Below, piece by piece: positions 25,264-34,038 of a DNA stretch of 64,000 nucleotides. The DNA lies in contig JBCCXD010000006.1 in assembly GCA_039192165.1 (NCBI GenBank), forward strand, positions 186,001 through 250,000, read 5' to 3'. Below the pieces are notes generated by a model that was not told the origin of the DNA, searched no databases, and saw only the letters and a program-made list of their open reading frames with translations. The position numbers were made by a program, and so were the translations under genes. Numbering within the stretch: the stretch's first letter is position 1; each line of letters starts with the position of its first letter. The DNA is from Dinoroseobacter sp039192165 (GTDB lineage: Bacteria > Pseudomonadota > Alphaproteobacteria > Rhodobacterales > Rhodobacteraceae).

Positions 25264-26249
25264 GAGGGTTTTCAAACAAATTCAATAGCTTCCCGGAGTA
25301 CATCCTCGACATCACCCATGAGATCTGGGAGCAGCGCGGTGTGGCCTCGCTGCACGAGTATTATGCGCCGGAGATCGTTGTCCGAAGCCCCGCAAGCATC
25401 GTCGTCGGGAACCAGAGCGTGATCAGTGCAACCATGTCTACATTGGCGGAGTTTCCCGATCGGGAGCTTTTGGGCGAAGATGTGATCTGGTCCGGCGACC
25501 CGGACAGCGGAATGCTGTCGAGCCATCGCATCCTGACCACGGCAACGCATCTGGGTGATGGCGTGTACGGCAAGGCTACCGGAACCCGTCTTACCTACCG
25601 CGTGCTCGCCGACTGCCATGCCAAAGCCAACCAGATCGACGACGAATGGTTGATCCGCGATCAGGGGGCAATCGTCCGGCAAATGGGGTGGGACGTAACG
25701 GACTATGCCCGCGAACTTATTGCCAGCGAAGGCGGCCCCGAGGCCTGCGTAAAACCGCTCACACCGTCTACAGACCTCAAAGGTCCCTATAAAGGGCGCG
25801 GCAACGACAATGAATGGGGCACGCGGTACGCCGAGATCCTGACCCGGATCATGGAGGCTGATGTGCCCATAATCAAAGATGCCTATGACCGGGCCGCGCA
25901 GGTGGAGTATCCGGGCGGCGTAACAGGGCATGGCTGGGACGCGGCTGAGCGGTTCTGGATGGGCCTGCGGGCAGCTTTCCCGAGCGCGAGGTTCGAGATC
26001 CATCACCAGATCGGACGAAACGACCCAGACATGCCGCCTCGCGCAGCGCTGCGCTGGAGCCTTACCGGACGCCATGATGGCTGGGGCGCATTTGGAAAAC
26101 CCAGCGGAGCTGAGGTCTATCTTCTGGGCATAAGCCATGCCGAATTTGGATCTGTGCGGCCGGGCGTTGTGAAGCTACGCCGTGAATGGACGCTCTTTGA
26201 CGAAACCGCGATCTGGAAACAGATCCTTTTACAAACCGGAGCGGTCTAA
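25251..26249 (+). CDS. Double NTF2/SnoaL-like protein
   Basis: A 332-residue protein built from two NTF2-like domains: the first covers 'IWEQRGVASLHEYYAPEIVVRSPAS...TYRVLADCHAKANQIDDEWLIRDQGAIVRQMGWD', the second 'MEADVPIIKDAYDRAAQVEYPGGVTGHGWDAAERFWMGL...VKLRREWTLFDETAIWKQILLQTG'. The conserved acidic and aromatic residues of the pocket are retained. It overlaps the LacI stop by about 13 bases. Function unknown; with the two other NTF2-fold proteins it suggests ring opening, dehydration or cyclisation steps on one substrate family. Confidence 0.7.
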   Translation: MEHVRGFSNKFNSFPEYILDITHEIWEQRGVASLHEYYAPEIVVRSPASIVVGNQSVISATMSTLAEFPDRELLGEDVIWSGDPDSGMLSSHRILTTATHLGDGVYGKATGTRLTYRVLADCHAKANQIDDEWLIRDQGAIVRQMGWDVTDYARELIASEGGPEACVKPLTPSTDLKGPYKGRGNDNEWGTRYAEILTRIMEADVPIIKDAYDRAAQVEYPGGVTGHGWDAAERFWMGLRAAFPSARFEIHHQIGRNDPDMPPRAALRWSLTGRHDGWGAFGKPSGAEVYLLGISHAEFGSVRPGVVKLRREWTLFDETAIWKQILLQTGAV

Positions 26250-26336
26250 ATGTCCTGCTTCGCAACCAGCGCCGCGCGACGGTTTCACGCCTATCGCCAA
26301 AGCTTGCGCGCGCGGCGTCTCAATCTGCGTCCACCC

Positions 26337-26372
26337 GGGAGAGGAGACTCTGTGACTTCCCTTTCCTCTCCC
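26337..26372 (+). other. Intercistronic stem-loop before the bicupin gene
   Basis: A perfect 9-bp inverted repeat (GGGAGAGGA 26337-26345, TCCTCTCCC 26364-26372) with an 18-base loop lies 16 bases before the bicupin ATG. The ribosome site (AAGGA) sits outside it. It lacks a T-run, so message stabilisation or partial processing is more likely than termination. The rest of the 26250-26388 gap has no convincing gene. Confidence 0.4.
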
Positions 26373-26388
26373 GAACAAGGACTTAGAA

Positions 26389-27348
26389 ATGACCTGTCTA
26401 CTTGACCGCATCGTTCGCTACGGCGAGCTCAAACCCTGTAACACTGCCTTCATCGATGCCCATACGCCGGGCAGCGATCAGAAGGAAAACTTCACGATTA
26501 TCGGCGGTGGGGTTTCAGAATCTCCCGATCAACATGTCCACATTGTTGATACACCCGGCTTTAATATCGGCGCGGCAGGCCAACCCCCGAAATGCCGGAA
26601 TTCGCTTCATTCGCATTCAACCGCAGAGGTCTTCTTTGTCCTGAAGGGCCGTTGGCGCTTCTTCTGGGGCCGTTGGGGCACCGCCGGAGAATTCGTGGCG
26701 GAGGAAGGTGACATATTCAACATTCCAACGGGTATTTTTCGGGGATTTGAGAATATCGGAACTGACTATGGGATGATCATGGCGATCCTTGGTGGGAACG
26801 ATGCTGGCGGCGGTGTTACATGGGCCCCTCAGGTCATAGAGGATGCCCAGGCCCATGGGCTCGTTCTTGGTGAAAACGGTGTTCTTTATGACACCAAGAA
26901 AGGTGAGGCTCTTCCAGCAGGGGTCGCACCGATGCCACTTCTGAACGAGGAAGAACTGAAGTCCTACCCTGAGGTTGCGGTCGAAGATGTCGTCCCGGCC
27001 TATGTCGCACGCTACTGGGACCTGATGGCGTTGGCTGCAAAAAAACCCGCCAAAGTCATTGGTGCGGAGGCTCTGTTGAAGGACCGCCCCGGCTTTGAGG
27101 TAGACTTTCTGACCCGCGGTTCGATCCCGGCCGACATGGGAACGCGAGACAAGCACACCGTTGTTATGCCCGTACGCGGGCATTGGCGATTGCGCTGGAC
27201 TGGCGGCGAGACCACACTTAACCCCGGTGACACGGCTCTTCTGAACCCCGGTGAAGCGCACGCGCTGGAACCTTCGATGACCGGAGAGGCCAGCCTTTAC
27301 CGGGTGACTGCGACGGACGACCCCGCAGGCCCAACCTGGACAGGCTAA
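26389..27348 (+). CDS. Bicupin protein
   Basis: A 319-residue protein with two cupin barrels. The first has metal-site pattern 'NSLHSHSTAEVFFVLKGRWRFFWG...GDIFNIPTGIFRGFEN'; the second, near residues 225-305, has 'GTRDKHTVVMPVRGHWRLRW...LNPGDTALLNPGEAHAL'. Bicupins include gentisate/aromatic dioxygenases and sugar-modifying isomerases. The HSH motif and later His suggest a metal-binding first barrel. Likely continues the LacI-controlled operon; exact reaction unknown. Confidence 0.8.
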   Translation: MTCLLDRIVRYGELKPCNTAFIDAHTPGSDQKENFTIIGGGVSESPDQHVHIVDTPGFNIGAAGQPPKCRNSLHSHSTAEVFFVLKGRWRFFWGRWGTAGEFVAEEGDIFNIPTGIFRGFENIGTDYGMIMAILGGNDAGGGVTWAPQVIEDAQAHGLVLGENGVLYDTKKGEALPAGVAPMPLLNEEELKSYPEVAVEDVVPAYVARYWDLMALAAKKPAKVIGAEALLKDRPGFEVDFLTRGSIPADMGTRDKHTVVMPVRGHWRLRWTGGETTLNPGDTALLNPGEAHALEPSMTGEASLYRVTATDDPAGPTWTG

Positions 27349-27350
27349 AC

Positions 27351-28079
27351 ATGAACATAACCCGCACCAGTCGACCGAATGCCACCGTCGAAAAAGCGGT
27401 GCTCGCAGCCTCGAAATCAGCGCCCGCACCGTCGGCTTCCGATGCGCCGTCAATTGGTTTCGCCCTGTCTGGTCAGGGCGCTGATGGCCACGATCGCGCC
27501 CTTGTCGGACCGTTCAGCTGGGAGCTTGACGCGACTGATAGTCAAAGCTTTTCGGAGTTTATGCGAAGCCAACCCGTAGTGGCCGCATCACAGATCTGGT
27601 CGATGGTCTCGCCGAGCCTGCCACCGGATCTTGCGCGAGGGGTGAATATGGCATGGGTGGTGCTCAATACCGTTTCGCTGGCGGAAAGCTGGTCAAAAGT
27701 CCACCCCTGGACAGACCCAAACGAGATTGCTGGTCTGACGCTCCATTCAGGAGCGACGGCCCTGCAGGCTCTGTCGCTTCTGAACGGAGCGGCAGGCCGA
27801 CCGACAGGCGAAATCGACTCCGCTCGGCTCGCTTTGTTGACGGCCGACAATATTCACATCGGCAAGGATCCAGTCTGGCTTTCCCTTCACGGAGCAATGT
27901 CCAAGGACTCACCCATTTACAAAGCGTCAGACGGGTTTTTGAAAGTTGTAGAGGCTGGGATGCAGGACGACCCGCGCTGGAAAGGCGTTGCGCTCCACCC
28001 AATGCGCGATCTCGCCAGTGGCAACCCCAAGCTGCTTTCTGCGCTTCTGAACCCAAAACCACCTGTGCAGGATACTTAG
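27351..28079 (+). CDS. Hypothetical protein
   Basis: A 242-residue protein that I do not assign to a family. The first 50 residues are Ala/Ser/Pro-rich and low in complexity; the rest is soluble and mostly helical ('WSMVSPSLPPDLARGVNMAWVVLNTVSLAESWSKVHPW'), with a region rich in Leu and Ala. It starts three bases after the bicupin stop and is followed by the MetE-like gene 43 bases later, so it probably belongs to the same transcript. Confidence 0.5.
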   Translation: MNITRTSRPNATVEKAVLAASKSAPAPSASDAPSIGFALSGQGADGHDRALVGPFSWELDATDSQSFSEFMRSQPVVAASQIWSMVSPSLPPDLARGVNMAWVVLNTVSLAESWSKVHPWTDPNEIAGLTLHSGATALQALSLLNGAAGRPTGEIDSARLALLTADNIHIGKDPVWLSLHGAMSKDSPIYKASDGFLKVVEAGMQDDPRWKGVALHPMRDLASGNPKLLSALLNPKPPVQDT

Positions 28080-28122
28080 GCGCGCAGTACCTGCCCTTCA
28101 AAGACGACCAAGGACAATCTCA

Positions 28123-29247
28123 ATGCCCCGTATAGCAACCACGCATGTCGGCTCGCTTCCCCGCACACAGGAGGTTGTGGATTTCATCTTCGCCCGCGAA
28201 CGGAGCGAACCCTATGATCTGGCCGCGTTCGACAGCTGCATGGCGCAGGCTGTCGAAGACACTGTTGCCAGGCAGCAATCTGCCGGCGTCGATATCGTCA
28301 GCGACGGCGAAACCTCCAAAATTAGCTACGCCACCTACGTGAAAGACCGCTACACCGGGTTTGACGGAGACAGTCCGCGCAATGCGCCGGCGGACTTGAA
28401 ACAGTTCCCCAGCTTCCTGAAACGGCTCGCCGACGACGGAGGCACGCCCAAATATGCCAGGCCGATGTGTGTTGGCGAGGTAAAATCCAAGGGCCAGGGG
28501 GAGCTGGAAAAGGACATTGCAAACCTTAAGGCAGCCATGGCCGCGCACGGACTGGAACGGGGGTTCATGAATGCCGCCTCCCCGGGGGTGATCTCGCTCT
28601 TTCTTCAAAACCAATTCTATCCGACGCGGGAAGCGTATCTGGCTGCGCTTGCGGACGCGATGAAGGCGGAATACGAGACCATCGTGGCAGCCGGCCTCGA
28701 TTTACAGCTGGACTGTCCCGACCTTGCACTGTCGCGGCATATGCTGTTCCACGAGCTGAGCGATGAAGAGTTCGTCAAGGTAGCTGGCGCCCATGTCGAA
28801 GCCCTGAACCACGCGCTGCAAGACATTCCCGCGGACAGGGTCCGCGTGCATATCTGCTGGGGAAACTACGAAGGGCCCCATGTCTGCGACATTCCAATGT
28901 CTAAGATGTTCGACACATTGATGGCGGCAAAGGCGCGATATGTGCTTTTCGAAACATCTAACCCGCGGCATGGCCACGAATGGACTGTATTTCGCGACCG
29001 CAAAGCCGATATTCCCGACGACAAGGTACTGGTGCCGGGGGTGGTCGATACGACCACCAATTTCGTCGAGCACCCCGACCTCGTAGCCCAGCGCATTCAA
29101 CGCTTTGTGGAAATCGTGGGCGCCGAACGCGTGATCGCAGGCTCTGACTGCGGTTTTGGTACGTTTGCAGGCTTCGGAGCGGTGGACCCGGAAATCGCCT
29201 ATGCAAAGCTTGGCGCCTTGGCCGAAGGTGCCGCACAAGTTACATGA
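28123..29247 (+). CDS. Cobalamin-independent methionine-synthase-II-like zinc enzyme
   Basis: A 374-residue protein with the MetE C-terminal-domain/UROD-like fold. Zinc ligands are visible: His and Cys in 'RVHICWGNY' and Cys in 'VIAGSDCGFGTFAG'. Family members transfer methyl groups to thiols or act as coenzyme-M-type lyases; several related proteins are catabolic rather than biosynthetic. In a substrate-degrading operon, a demethylation or alkyl-transfer role is more likely than methionine synthesis. The stop overlaps the alpha/beta hydrolase ATG. Confidence 0.82.
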   Translation: MPRIATTHVGSLPRTQEVVDFIFARERSEPYDLAAFDSCMAQAVEDTVARQQSAGVDIVSDGETSKISYATYVKDRYTGFDGDSPRNAPADLKQFPSFLKRLADDGGTPKYARPMCVGEVKSKGQGELEKDIANLKAAMAAHGLERGFMNAASPGVISLFLQNQFYPTREAYLAALADAMKAEYETIVAAGLDLQLDCPDLALSRHMLFHELSDEEFVKVAGAHVEALNHALQDIPADRVRVHICWGNYEGPHVCDIPMSKMFDTLMAAKARYVLFETSNPRHGHEWTVFRDRKADIPDDKVLVPGVVDTTTNFVEHPDLVAQRIQRFVEIVGAERVIAGSDCGFGTFAGFGAVDPEIAYAKLGALAEGAAQVT

Positions 29248-29948
29248 CGCCCCTCGTCCTGGTGCCGGGCATGATGTGCGATGCCCGGCTTTTTCTTCCG
29301 CAGCTTGTCGCGTTTTCGCGGGAGCGACCCGTCTCCGTCGTGCCGCTTATTGGACGGGACAGTATCGAAGCGCTGGCGCGCGATGCACTTTCCAATGCCC
29401 CTGCGCGGTTTGCGCTTGCGGGGCTCTCCATGGGCGGCATCGTCGCGATGGAAATCGCGCGTCTCGCGCCTGAGCGCATCGACCGGCTCGCATTGATGGA
29501 TACCAACCACCTGCCAGAACTGCCAGAGCGGCAAGCGCTGCGCGAGGACGAAATCGCCGAAGCCCTTGCGGGCGGACTGACCCGAGTCATGCGCGAGGAG
29601 ATGAAGCCGAACTACCTTGCTGAGGGGCCACGGAAGGCAGCTATCCTGCGCACCTGCATGGACATGGCAATGGACCTGGGTCCAGAGGTCTTTGCCCAGC
29701 AATCGCGGGCATTGCGGGATCGAGAGGACCAGAGCGAGACGCTGCGTGGTCTGGCGTGTCCGACACTCATTCTTTGTGGACGTCACGACTTGCTATGTCC
29801 TGTTGCACGACATGAAGCCATGCAAGCGCTTGTCCCCTCCTGCGTCATGGACGTGATCGAAGATGCAGGTCACATGCCCACGCTCGAACAACCGGGCGCA
29901 ACCAATGCGGCCCTGGCGCGCTGGCTTAACGCGCCTTCAACTGCGTAG
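29244..29948 (+). CDS. Alpha/beta hydrolase
   Basis: A 234-residue alpha/beta-fold hydrolase: nucleophile elbow 'GLSMGGIVAM' (Ser near residue 58), catalytic Asp in 'ILCGRHDLLCPV' and His in 'EDAGHMPTLEQP'. Probably splits an ester or C-C bond late in the island's pathway. It is the last gene of the plus-strand operon and converges on the universal stress gene with a 12-base overlap of their ends. Confidence 0.85.
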   Translation: MTPLVLVPGMMCDARLFLPQLVAFSRERPVSVVPLIGRDSIEALARDALSNAPARFALAGLSMGGIVAMEIARLAPERIDRLALMDTNHLPELPERQALREDEIAEALAGGLTRVMREEMKPNYLAEGPRKAAILRTCMDMAMDLGPEVFAQQSRALRDREDQSETLRGLACPTLILCGRHDLLCPVARHEAMQALVPSCVMDVIEDAGHMPTLEQPGATNAALARWLNAPSTA

Positions 29949-30365
29949 CACGCTGACCGTCACCGGCGCATAGCGAACAATGCGGCTCGCGTTTGGCCCC
30001 AGGATACGGTCCACGAGATCGGGTTTATGCGCTCCGACAACGATGTGGTCAGCTTTCACTTTGTCGACAACCTCGACCACCTCCTCATAGGCCGTGCCCA
30101 CTTCGACAATACACTGCACCTGCTTACGGTCTGGCAAAACCTCCTCGGCCAGAGCATGCAAGGTTGCGAGCGCCGCGTGCTCGGCTTCCTTCAAGGTGCC
30201 TTCCTTGAAGAACGAGCCCACAAAAGACATCCCATAATCCGGGAGAACTGTCATGACGCTGAGCAACGCATTGTCTCGTTCGGCCAGGCGGCCGGCTTCT
30301 CGGAGCAAAGCTTTGGCATCCTCCATGTGAGTGAGGTCAACTGCGGCAAGATAATGGGTGCTCAT
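29937..30365 (-). CDS. Universal stress protein (UspA family)
   Basis: A 142-residue UspA-type protein with the fold start 'HYLAAVDLTHMEDAKALLREAGRLAE' and the ATP-site motif 'VVGAHKPDLVDRILGPNASRIVRYAPVTVSVLR' (G-2x-G-9x-G-S/N). It overlaps the TRAP permease stop by 4 bases; UspA proteins next to TRAP/TAXI transporters are a known arrangement (e.g. TeaD), where they may regulate uptake. Confidence 0.85.
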   Translation of the reverse strand: MSTHYLAAVDLTHMEDAKALLREAGRLAERDNALLSVMTVLPDYGMSFVGSFFKEGTLKEAEHAALATLHALAEEVLPDRKQVQCIVEVGTAYEEVVEVVDKVKADHIVVGAHKPDLVDRILGPNASRIVRYAPVTVSVLRS

Positions 30366-32959
30366 GCCAGCACCTCCTGTTCTTCTTCTTCACGAGGCTT
30401 GCGCGCGCGCTGTAGCAGGAACACCAGAAGCACAATCAGCAGCGCCGGAGCATAAAACACCTCTTTGGGCATCCGGTCCGCAGGCACTTCAAGCTCCACC
30501 AGTTCCCAGTCCCAGTCGATGCCCAGCTGTTCTGCTGGCCCCCCGAACGCGAGGTTATCGACAAAAATCTTGCCGTCCTCTTCTCGGAATTCGATGCCAG
30601 AACCCTCCAGCAAGCGTGTGGCACCATCCGCGCCAGAGGCTCCGACTGGAAGCAGATATCGTGCGTCGACGGGCTCGCCGTTCAGGTTTTCCCCAATCAG
30701 CCGGACCCTCAGCGACGCCCCATCTGAAGCGTTCTCGGCCATTGTGAACAATTCCGAGCCCGCCCGGGTCTCAAACTCGGGTTGGAGCTGATTGAGAAAG
30801 TAACCGGGCTGGAACAGGATAAACGCGGCAGCCAGCAGGGCGATGCTCTCATAGAACCTCGATTTCACAATGAAGTAGTTCATGGTCCCTGCCGCAAAGA
30901 GCAACATGGCTATGAGCGCGACAATGAAAACGAAGACCGCCTGCACCGGACCGACATCGATCAGCAGAAGATCGGTGTTAAAGATAAAGAGGAACGGCAG
31001 AAGCGCGGTGCGTATCGAATAAAAGAACGCCTGAAAGCCGGTCTTCAGCGGGTCGCCTTTGGAAATCGCGGCAGCAGCAAAGCTCGCAAGGCCCACCGGT
31101 GGCGTCACGTCCGCCATGATCCCGAAGTAAAAGACGAACATGTGCACCGCCACCAGAGGCACAATCAGACCGGCTTGCGCACCCAACTCAACAACGACGC
31201 CTGCCATAAGCGAGGAGACGACGATGTAGTTGGCCGTTGTGGGAAGCCCCATCCCCAAAACGATGGAAATAAGCGCCACGAAGAACAGCATTGCCAGCAA
31301 GTTGCCGCCCGACAAAAACTCCACGAATTCCGCCATCACCTGTCCGACCCCGGTCAGGGTCACTGCACCCACGATGATGCCGGCAACACCCATAGCTGCG
31401 GCCAGCCCGATCATGTTGCGCGCGCCCGCAATCATCCCTTCCGCTATGTCATCGATGCCCTGCTTCATATGGCGCATCGTTTCGCCCTGATTGCGGAAAA
31501 ACGCCTTCAGCGGGTTTTGGGTTAAAAGGATGAAAAGCATCGCGATGGTCGACCAGAAGGCCGATAAGCCGGGAGATTTCCGCTCGATCATGAGCAGATA
31601 CATCAGCAGCAGGATCGGCATTATATAGTGGATTCCGGTCTTGAAGATCGCGCCCACCGGCGGCAGATGCTGCATACTGTCGAGGCTGGTGTCCAGATCG
31701 TCTTGTTGGGCGGCAAAGCGCACGGCGGCGACATAGGCCACCAGCATCAACACCAGGATCACCCAAATGGACGCTCCGCCAAAGGCGGCACTAATCGTGT
31801 CAACGATCAGTCCGGTGAGGAACAGCAAGCCGCCCGCGATCACGATTGAGATTGCGATAATGAAGATCGCACCCAAGATAAATTTGACCGGATGGGTCTT
31901 GTCGGTGCCTTTCATTCCTGACTTCAGCGCCTCGAGATGGACGATGTAGACAAGCGCGACATAGGAAATCGCTGCAGGCACGATCGCGGTCTTGACGACC
32001 TCGACATAGGAGATGCCGACATACTCGGTCATCAAAAATGCGACTGCCCCCATCACCGGCGGCGTAAGAACACCGTTGATGGAGGACGAGACCTCCACAG
32101 CGCCCGCCTTGGTGGCCGGAAACCCGACCTTTTTCATGAGCGGGATCGTGAAAGTGCCGGTCGTCACCACGTTCGCAATCGAAGAGCCCGAGATCAAACC
32201 TGTCGCCGCGGAGGCAATTACCGCAGCCTTTGCCGGGCCACCGCGTAAATGCCCAAGGGCGGCGAATGCGAGTTGAAGGAAGTAGTTCCCGGCCCCGGCC
32301 TGGTTCAGAAGCGCGCCGAAGAGCACAAACAGGAAGACAAAACCTGATGAAACACCAAGAGCAACGCCAAAAACGCCCTCGGTTGTAAGCCACATGTGGC
32401 TCATTGCCTTTTCAAAAGACGCGCCTTTCCACTGCACGACTTCCGGCAAACCGGACCATGATCCGAAGAATACATAGCTGAGGAAGAAGAGCGCGACCGC
32501 CATAAGCGGAATACCCAGCGACCGGCGCGCAGCCTCCATCAACAGGATCAAGCCGATACCGGCCATAATCAGATCCATCGTGTTTGGCGCCCCGGTGCGA
32601 TCGGCAACGCCGCGGTAATCCCACCACAGGTATGACGCGGCAGCAGCGCCGATGATTGCCACCACCCAGGTCAGAGCAGGAATTTTGTGGCGCGGGGAGT
32701 TCTTTCCGGCAGGAAATGCAATGAAGGCGAGCAACACCGCGAAACCAAGGTGAATGGAGCGGGTTTGCGTATCATTCCAAACAAAGCCCACCATAAAGGG
32801 GAGCGGTGAGGCGATCCAAAGCTGGTAAATCGACCAGCAAAGCGGGATGTACCAAAGCGCGGCCCGTCCCAGTGCATCTTTCGGTGCACGGCCCCCTGTA
32901 TCGGAATCCGCAACGATGTCTTCAAGCGATGTCTCGCTTACGCTTTGCTTCTCGGCCAT
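30362..32959 (-). CDS. TRAP transporter fused permease (TAXI type) with DUF3394-like C-terminus
   Basis: An 865-residue inner-membrane protein in which the small (DctQ) and large (DctM) TRAP subunits are fused, with about 16-18 hydrophobic segments. Family marks include 'GLISGSSIANVVTTGTFTIPLMKKVGFP', 'VLTPPVMGAVAFLMTEYVGI' and 'GLPTTANYIVVSSLMAGV'. The last 150 residues form a non-membrane domain with a PDZ-like strand (DUF3394-like) and a final helix. It uses sodium- or proton-coupled import of a ligand from the adjacent TAXI binding protein. I chose ATG 32959, which follows AGGGGGA; the upstream start lacks one. Confidence 0.88.
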   Translation of the reverse strand: MAEKQSVSETSLEDIVADSDTGGRAPKDALGRAALWYIPLCWSIYQLWIASPLPFMVGFVWNDTQTRSIHLGFAVLLAFIAFPAGKNSPRHKIPALTWVVAIIGAAAASYLWWDYRGVADRTGAPNTMDLIMAGIGLILLMEAARRSLGIPLMAVALFFLSYVFFGSWSGLPEVVQWKGASFEKAMSHMWLTTEGVFGVALGVSSGFVFLFVLFGALLNQAGAGNYFLQLAFAALGHLRGGPAKAAVIASAATGLISGSSIANVVTTGTFTIPLMKKVGFPATKAGAVEVSSSINGVLTPPVMGAVAFLMTEYVGISYVEVVKTAIVPAAISYVALVYIVHLEALKSGMKGTDKTHPVKFILGAIFIIAISIVIAGGLLFLTGLIVDTISAAFGGASIWVILVLMLVAYVAAVRFAAQQDDLDTSLDSMQHLPPVGAIFKTGIHYIMPILLLMYLLMIERKSPGLSAFWSTIAMLFILLTQNPLKAFFRNQGETMRHMKQGIDDIAEGMIAGARNMIGLAAAMGVAGIIVGAVTLTGVGQVMAEFVEFLSGGNLLAMLFFVALISIVLGMGLPTTANYIVVSSLMAGVVVELGAQAGLIVPLVAVHMFVFYFGIMADVTPPVGLASFAAAAISKGDPLKTGFQAFFYSIRTALLPFLFIFNTDLLLIDVGPVQAVFVFIVALIAMLLFAAGTMNYFIVKSRFYESIALLAAAFILFQPGYFLNQLQPEFETRAGSELFTMAENASDGASLRVRLIGENLNGEPVDARYLLPVGASGADGATRLLEGSGIEFREEDGKIFVDNLAFGGPAEQLGIDWDWELVELEVPADRMPKEVFYAPALLIVLLVFLLQRARKPREEEEQEVLA

Positions 32960-32986
32960 GCTGTCCCCCTGAAAGCCCAAGGACCA

Positions 32987-33004
32987 CCGGCGCGCCAGCG
33001 CCGG
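32987..33004 (-). other. Intercistronic stem-loop between TAXI protein and permease
   Basis: A perfect 7-bp inverted repeat (CCGGCGC 32987-32993, GCGCCGG 32998-33004) with a 4-base loop lies in the gap between the binding-protein stop and the permease start. As in the ABC operon, it probably protects the upstream message and sets the ratio of binding protein to permease. Confidence 0.45.
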
Positions 33005-33046
33005 CAGTCATATCTGAATGGCGCGGGGCTCGCGCCAGGGGGTGGA

Positions 33047-34012
33047 TTACATCCAGCCGCGTTCTTTGTAGTACTTTTCGGCACCCGGATGCAGAGGCGC
33101 GGACAATCCGTCCGAGATCATCTGTTCCTCTGTCAGCCGGCCAAAGGCAGGGTGCAGCTTCTTGAAGTCCTCGAAGTTCTCAAAAACGGCTTTGACAAGG
33201 ACGTAAACCGTGTCTTCCGAGGTGCCCATGTCAGTCACGAAAGTCGCCTTCGGGCCCCAGGACATCACGTCCGCGTCGTTGCCGGGGTACATCCCACCGG
33301 GAATTGTGGCTGCAGCATAGGCCGCGTTTTCGGCCAGTACTGTGTCCATGCCCGACGTGGTCAGATCCAGAAGCTTGATATCGCAGGTAGAGGTAGCTTC
33401 CATCGAGGATCCGTTCGGAAGGCCCGCTGCCCAAATTGCGGCATCAATCTTGCCATCGCACAGCGCTGCCGACTGCTCGGAGGATTTCAGCTCAGCGGCG
33501 AGCGCGAAGTCGTCGGGCGTAACACCGGCGGCTTCCATCAGGACACCCGCAAGGACGCGCGTACCGGACCCGGGGTTTCCGATGTTCACCCGCTTGCCCT
33601 TCATGTCCATGACGGACTCGATGCCGGCGTCAGCGCGCACCATCACATGCATTGGCTCGGGATGGACAGAGAACACGGCCCGCAGTTCGCCATAGGGCTC
33701 GTCACCATCAAACGCGCGGACGCCTTCCATCGCGGCTGATTGCACATCGGATTGCACGACACCGAAGTCGAGCTCGCCCTCACGGATTGTGCGGGTGTTG
33801 TAGACCGATCCACCTGTAGACTCGACCGAACACCGCACACCGTGGTCCTTGCGGTCCTTGTTCACCAGACGGCAAATCGCACCACCAGTTGGGTAGTACA
33901 CGCCGGTCACACCGCCAGTGCCAATCGTAATAAAGGTCGTTTCGGCATGCGCCAGGCCGCCAGATACGGCGAGCGCCGCGACAGCGGCCGTCATTTTAAG
34001 TCTTGCAAACAT
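33047..34012 (-). CDS. TAXI-family TRAP solute-binding protein
   Basis: A 321-residue periplasmic protein with an N-terminal signal peptide ('LAVSGGLAHAE', cleavage near residue 23). Typical TAXI marks: 'TFITIGTGGVTGVYYPTGGAICRLVN', 'FGVVQSDVQ' and 'VNIGNPGSGTRVLAGVLMEAAG'. It captures the ligand for the fused permease downstream. TAXI proteins are known for glutamate and other dicarboxylates; this ligand is unknown. Upstream on the same strand is the RpiR regulator, 26 bases away. Confidence 0.88.
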   Translation of the reverse strand: MFARLKMTAAVAALAVSGGLAHAETTFITIGTGGVTGVYYPTGGAICRLVNKDRKDHGVRCSVESTGGSVYNTRTIREGELDFGVVQSDVQSAAMEGVRAFDGDEPYGELRAVFSVHPEPMHVMVRADAGIESVMDMKGKRVNIGNPGSGTRVLAGVLMEAAGVTPDDFALAAELKSSEQSAALCDGKIDAAIWAAGLPNGSSMEATSTCDIKLLDLTTSGMDTVLAENAAYAAATIPGGMYPGNDADVMSWGPKATFVTDMGTSEDTVYVLVKAVFENFEDFKKLHPAFGRLTEEQMISDGLSAPLHPGAEKYYKERGWM

Positions 34013-34038
34013 TACATTCTCCCTTGTTGCAAAGTGTT

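Noticed and set aside
26250..26405. Small frame between the NTF2-like and bicupin genes
   Set aside because: Runs through the hairpin and into the bicupin start; Arg-rich, no ribosome site of its own.
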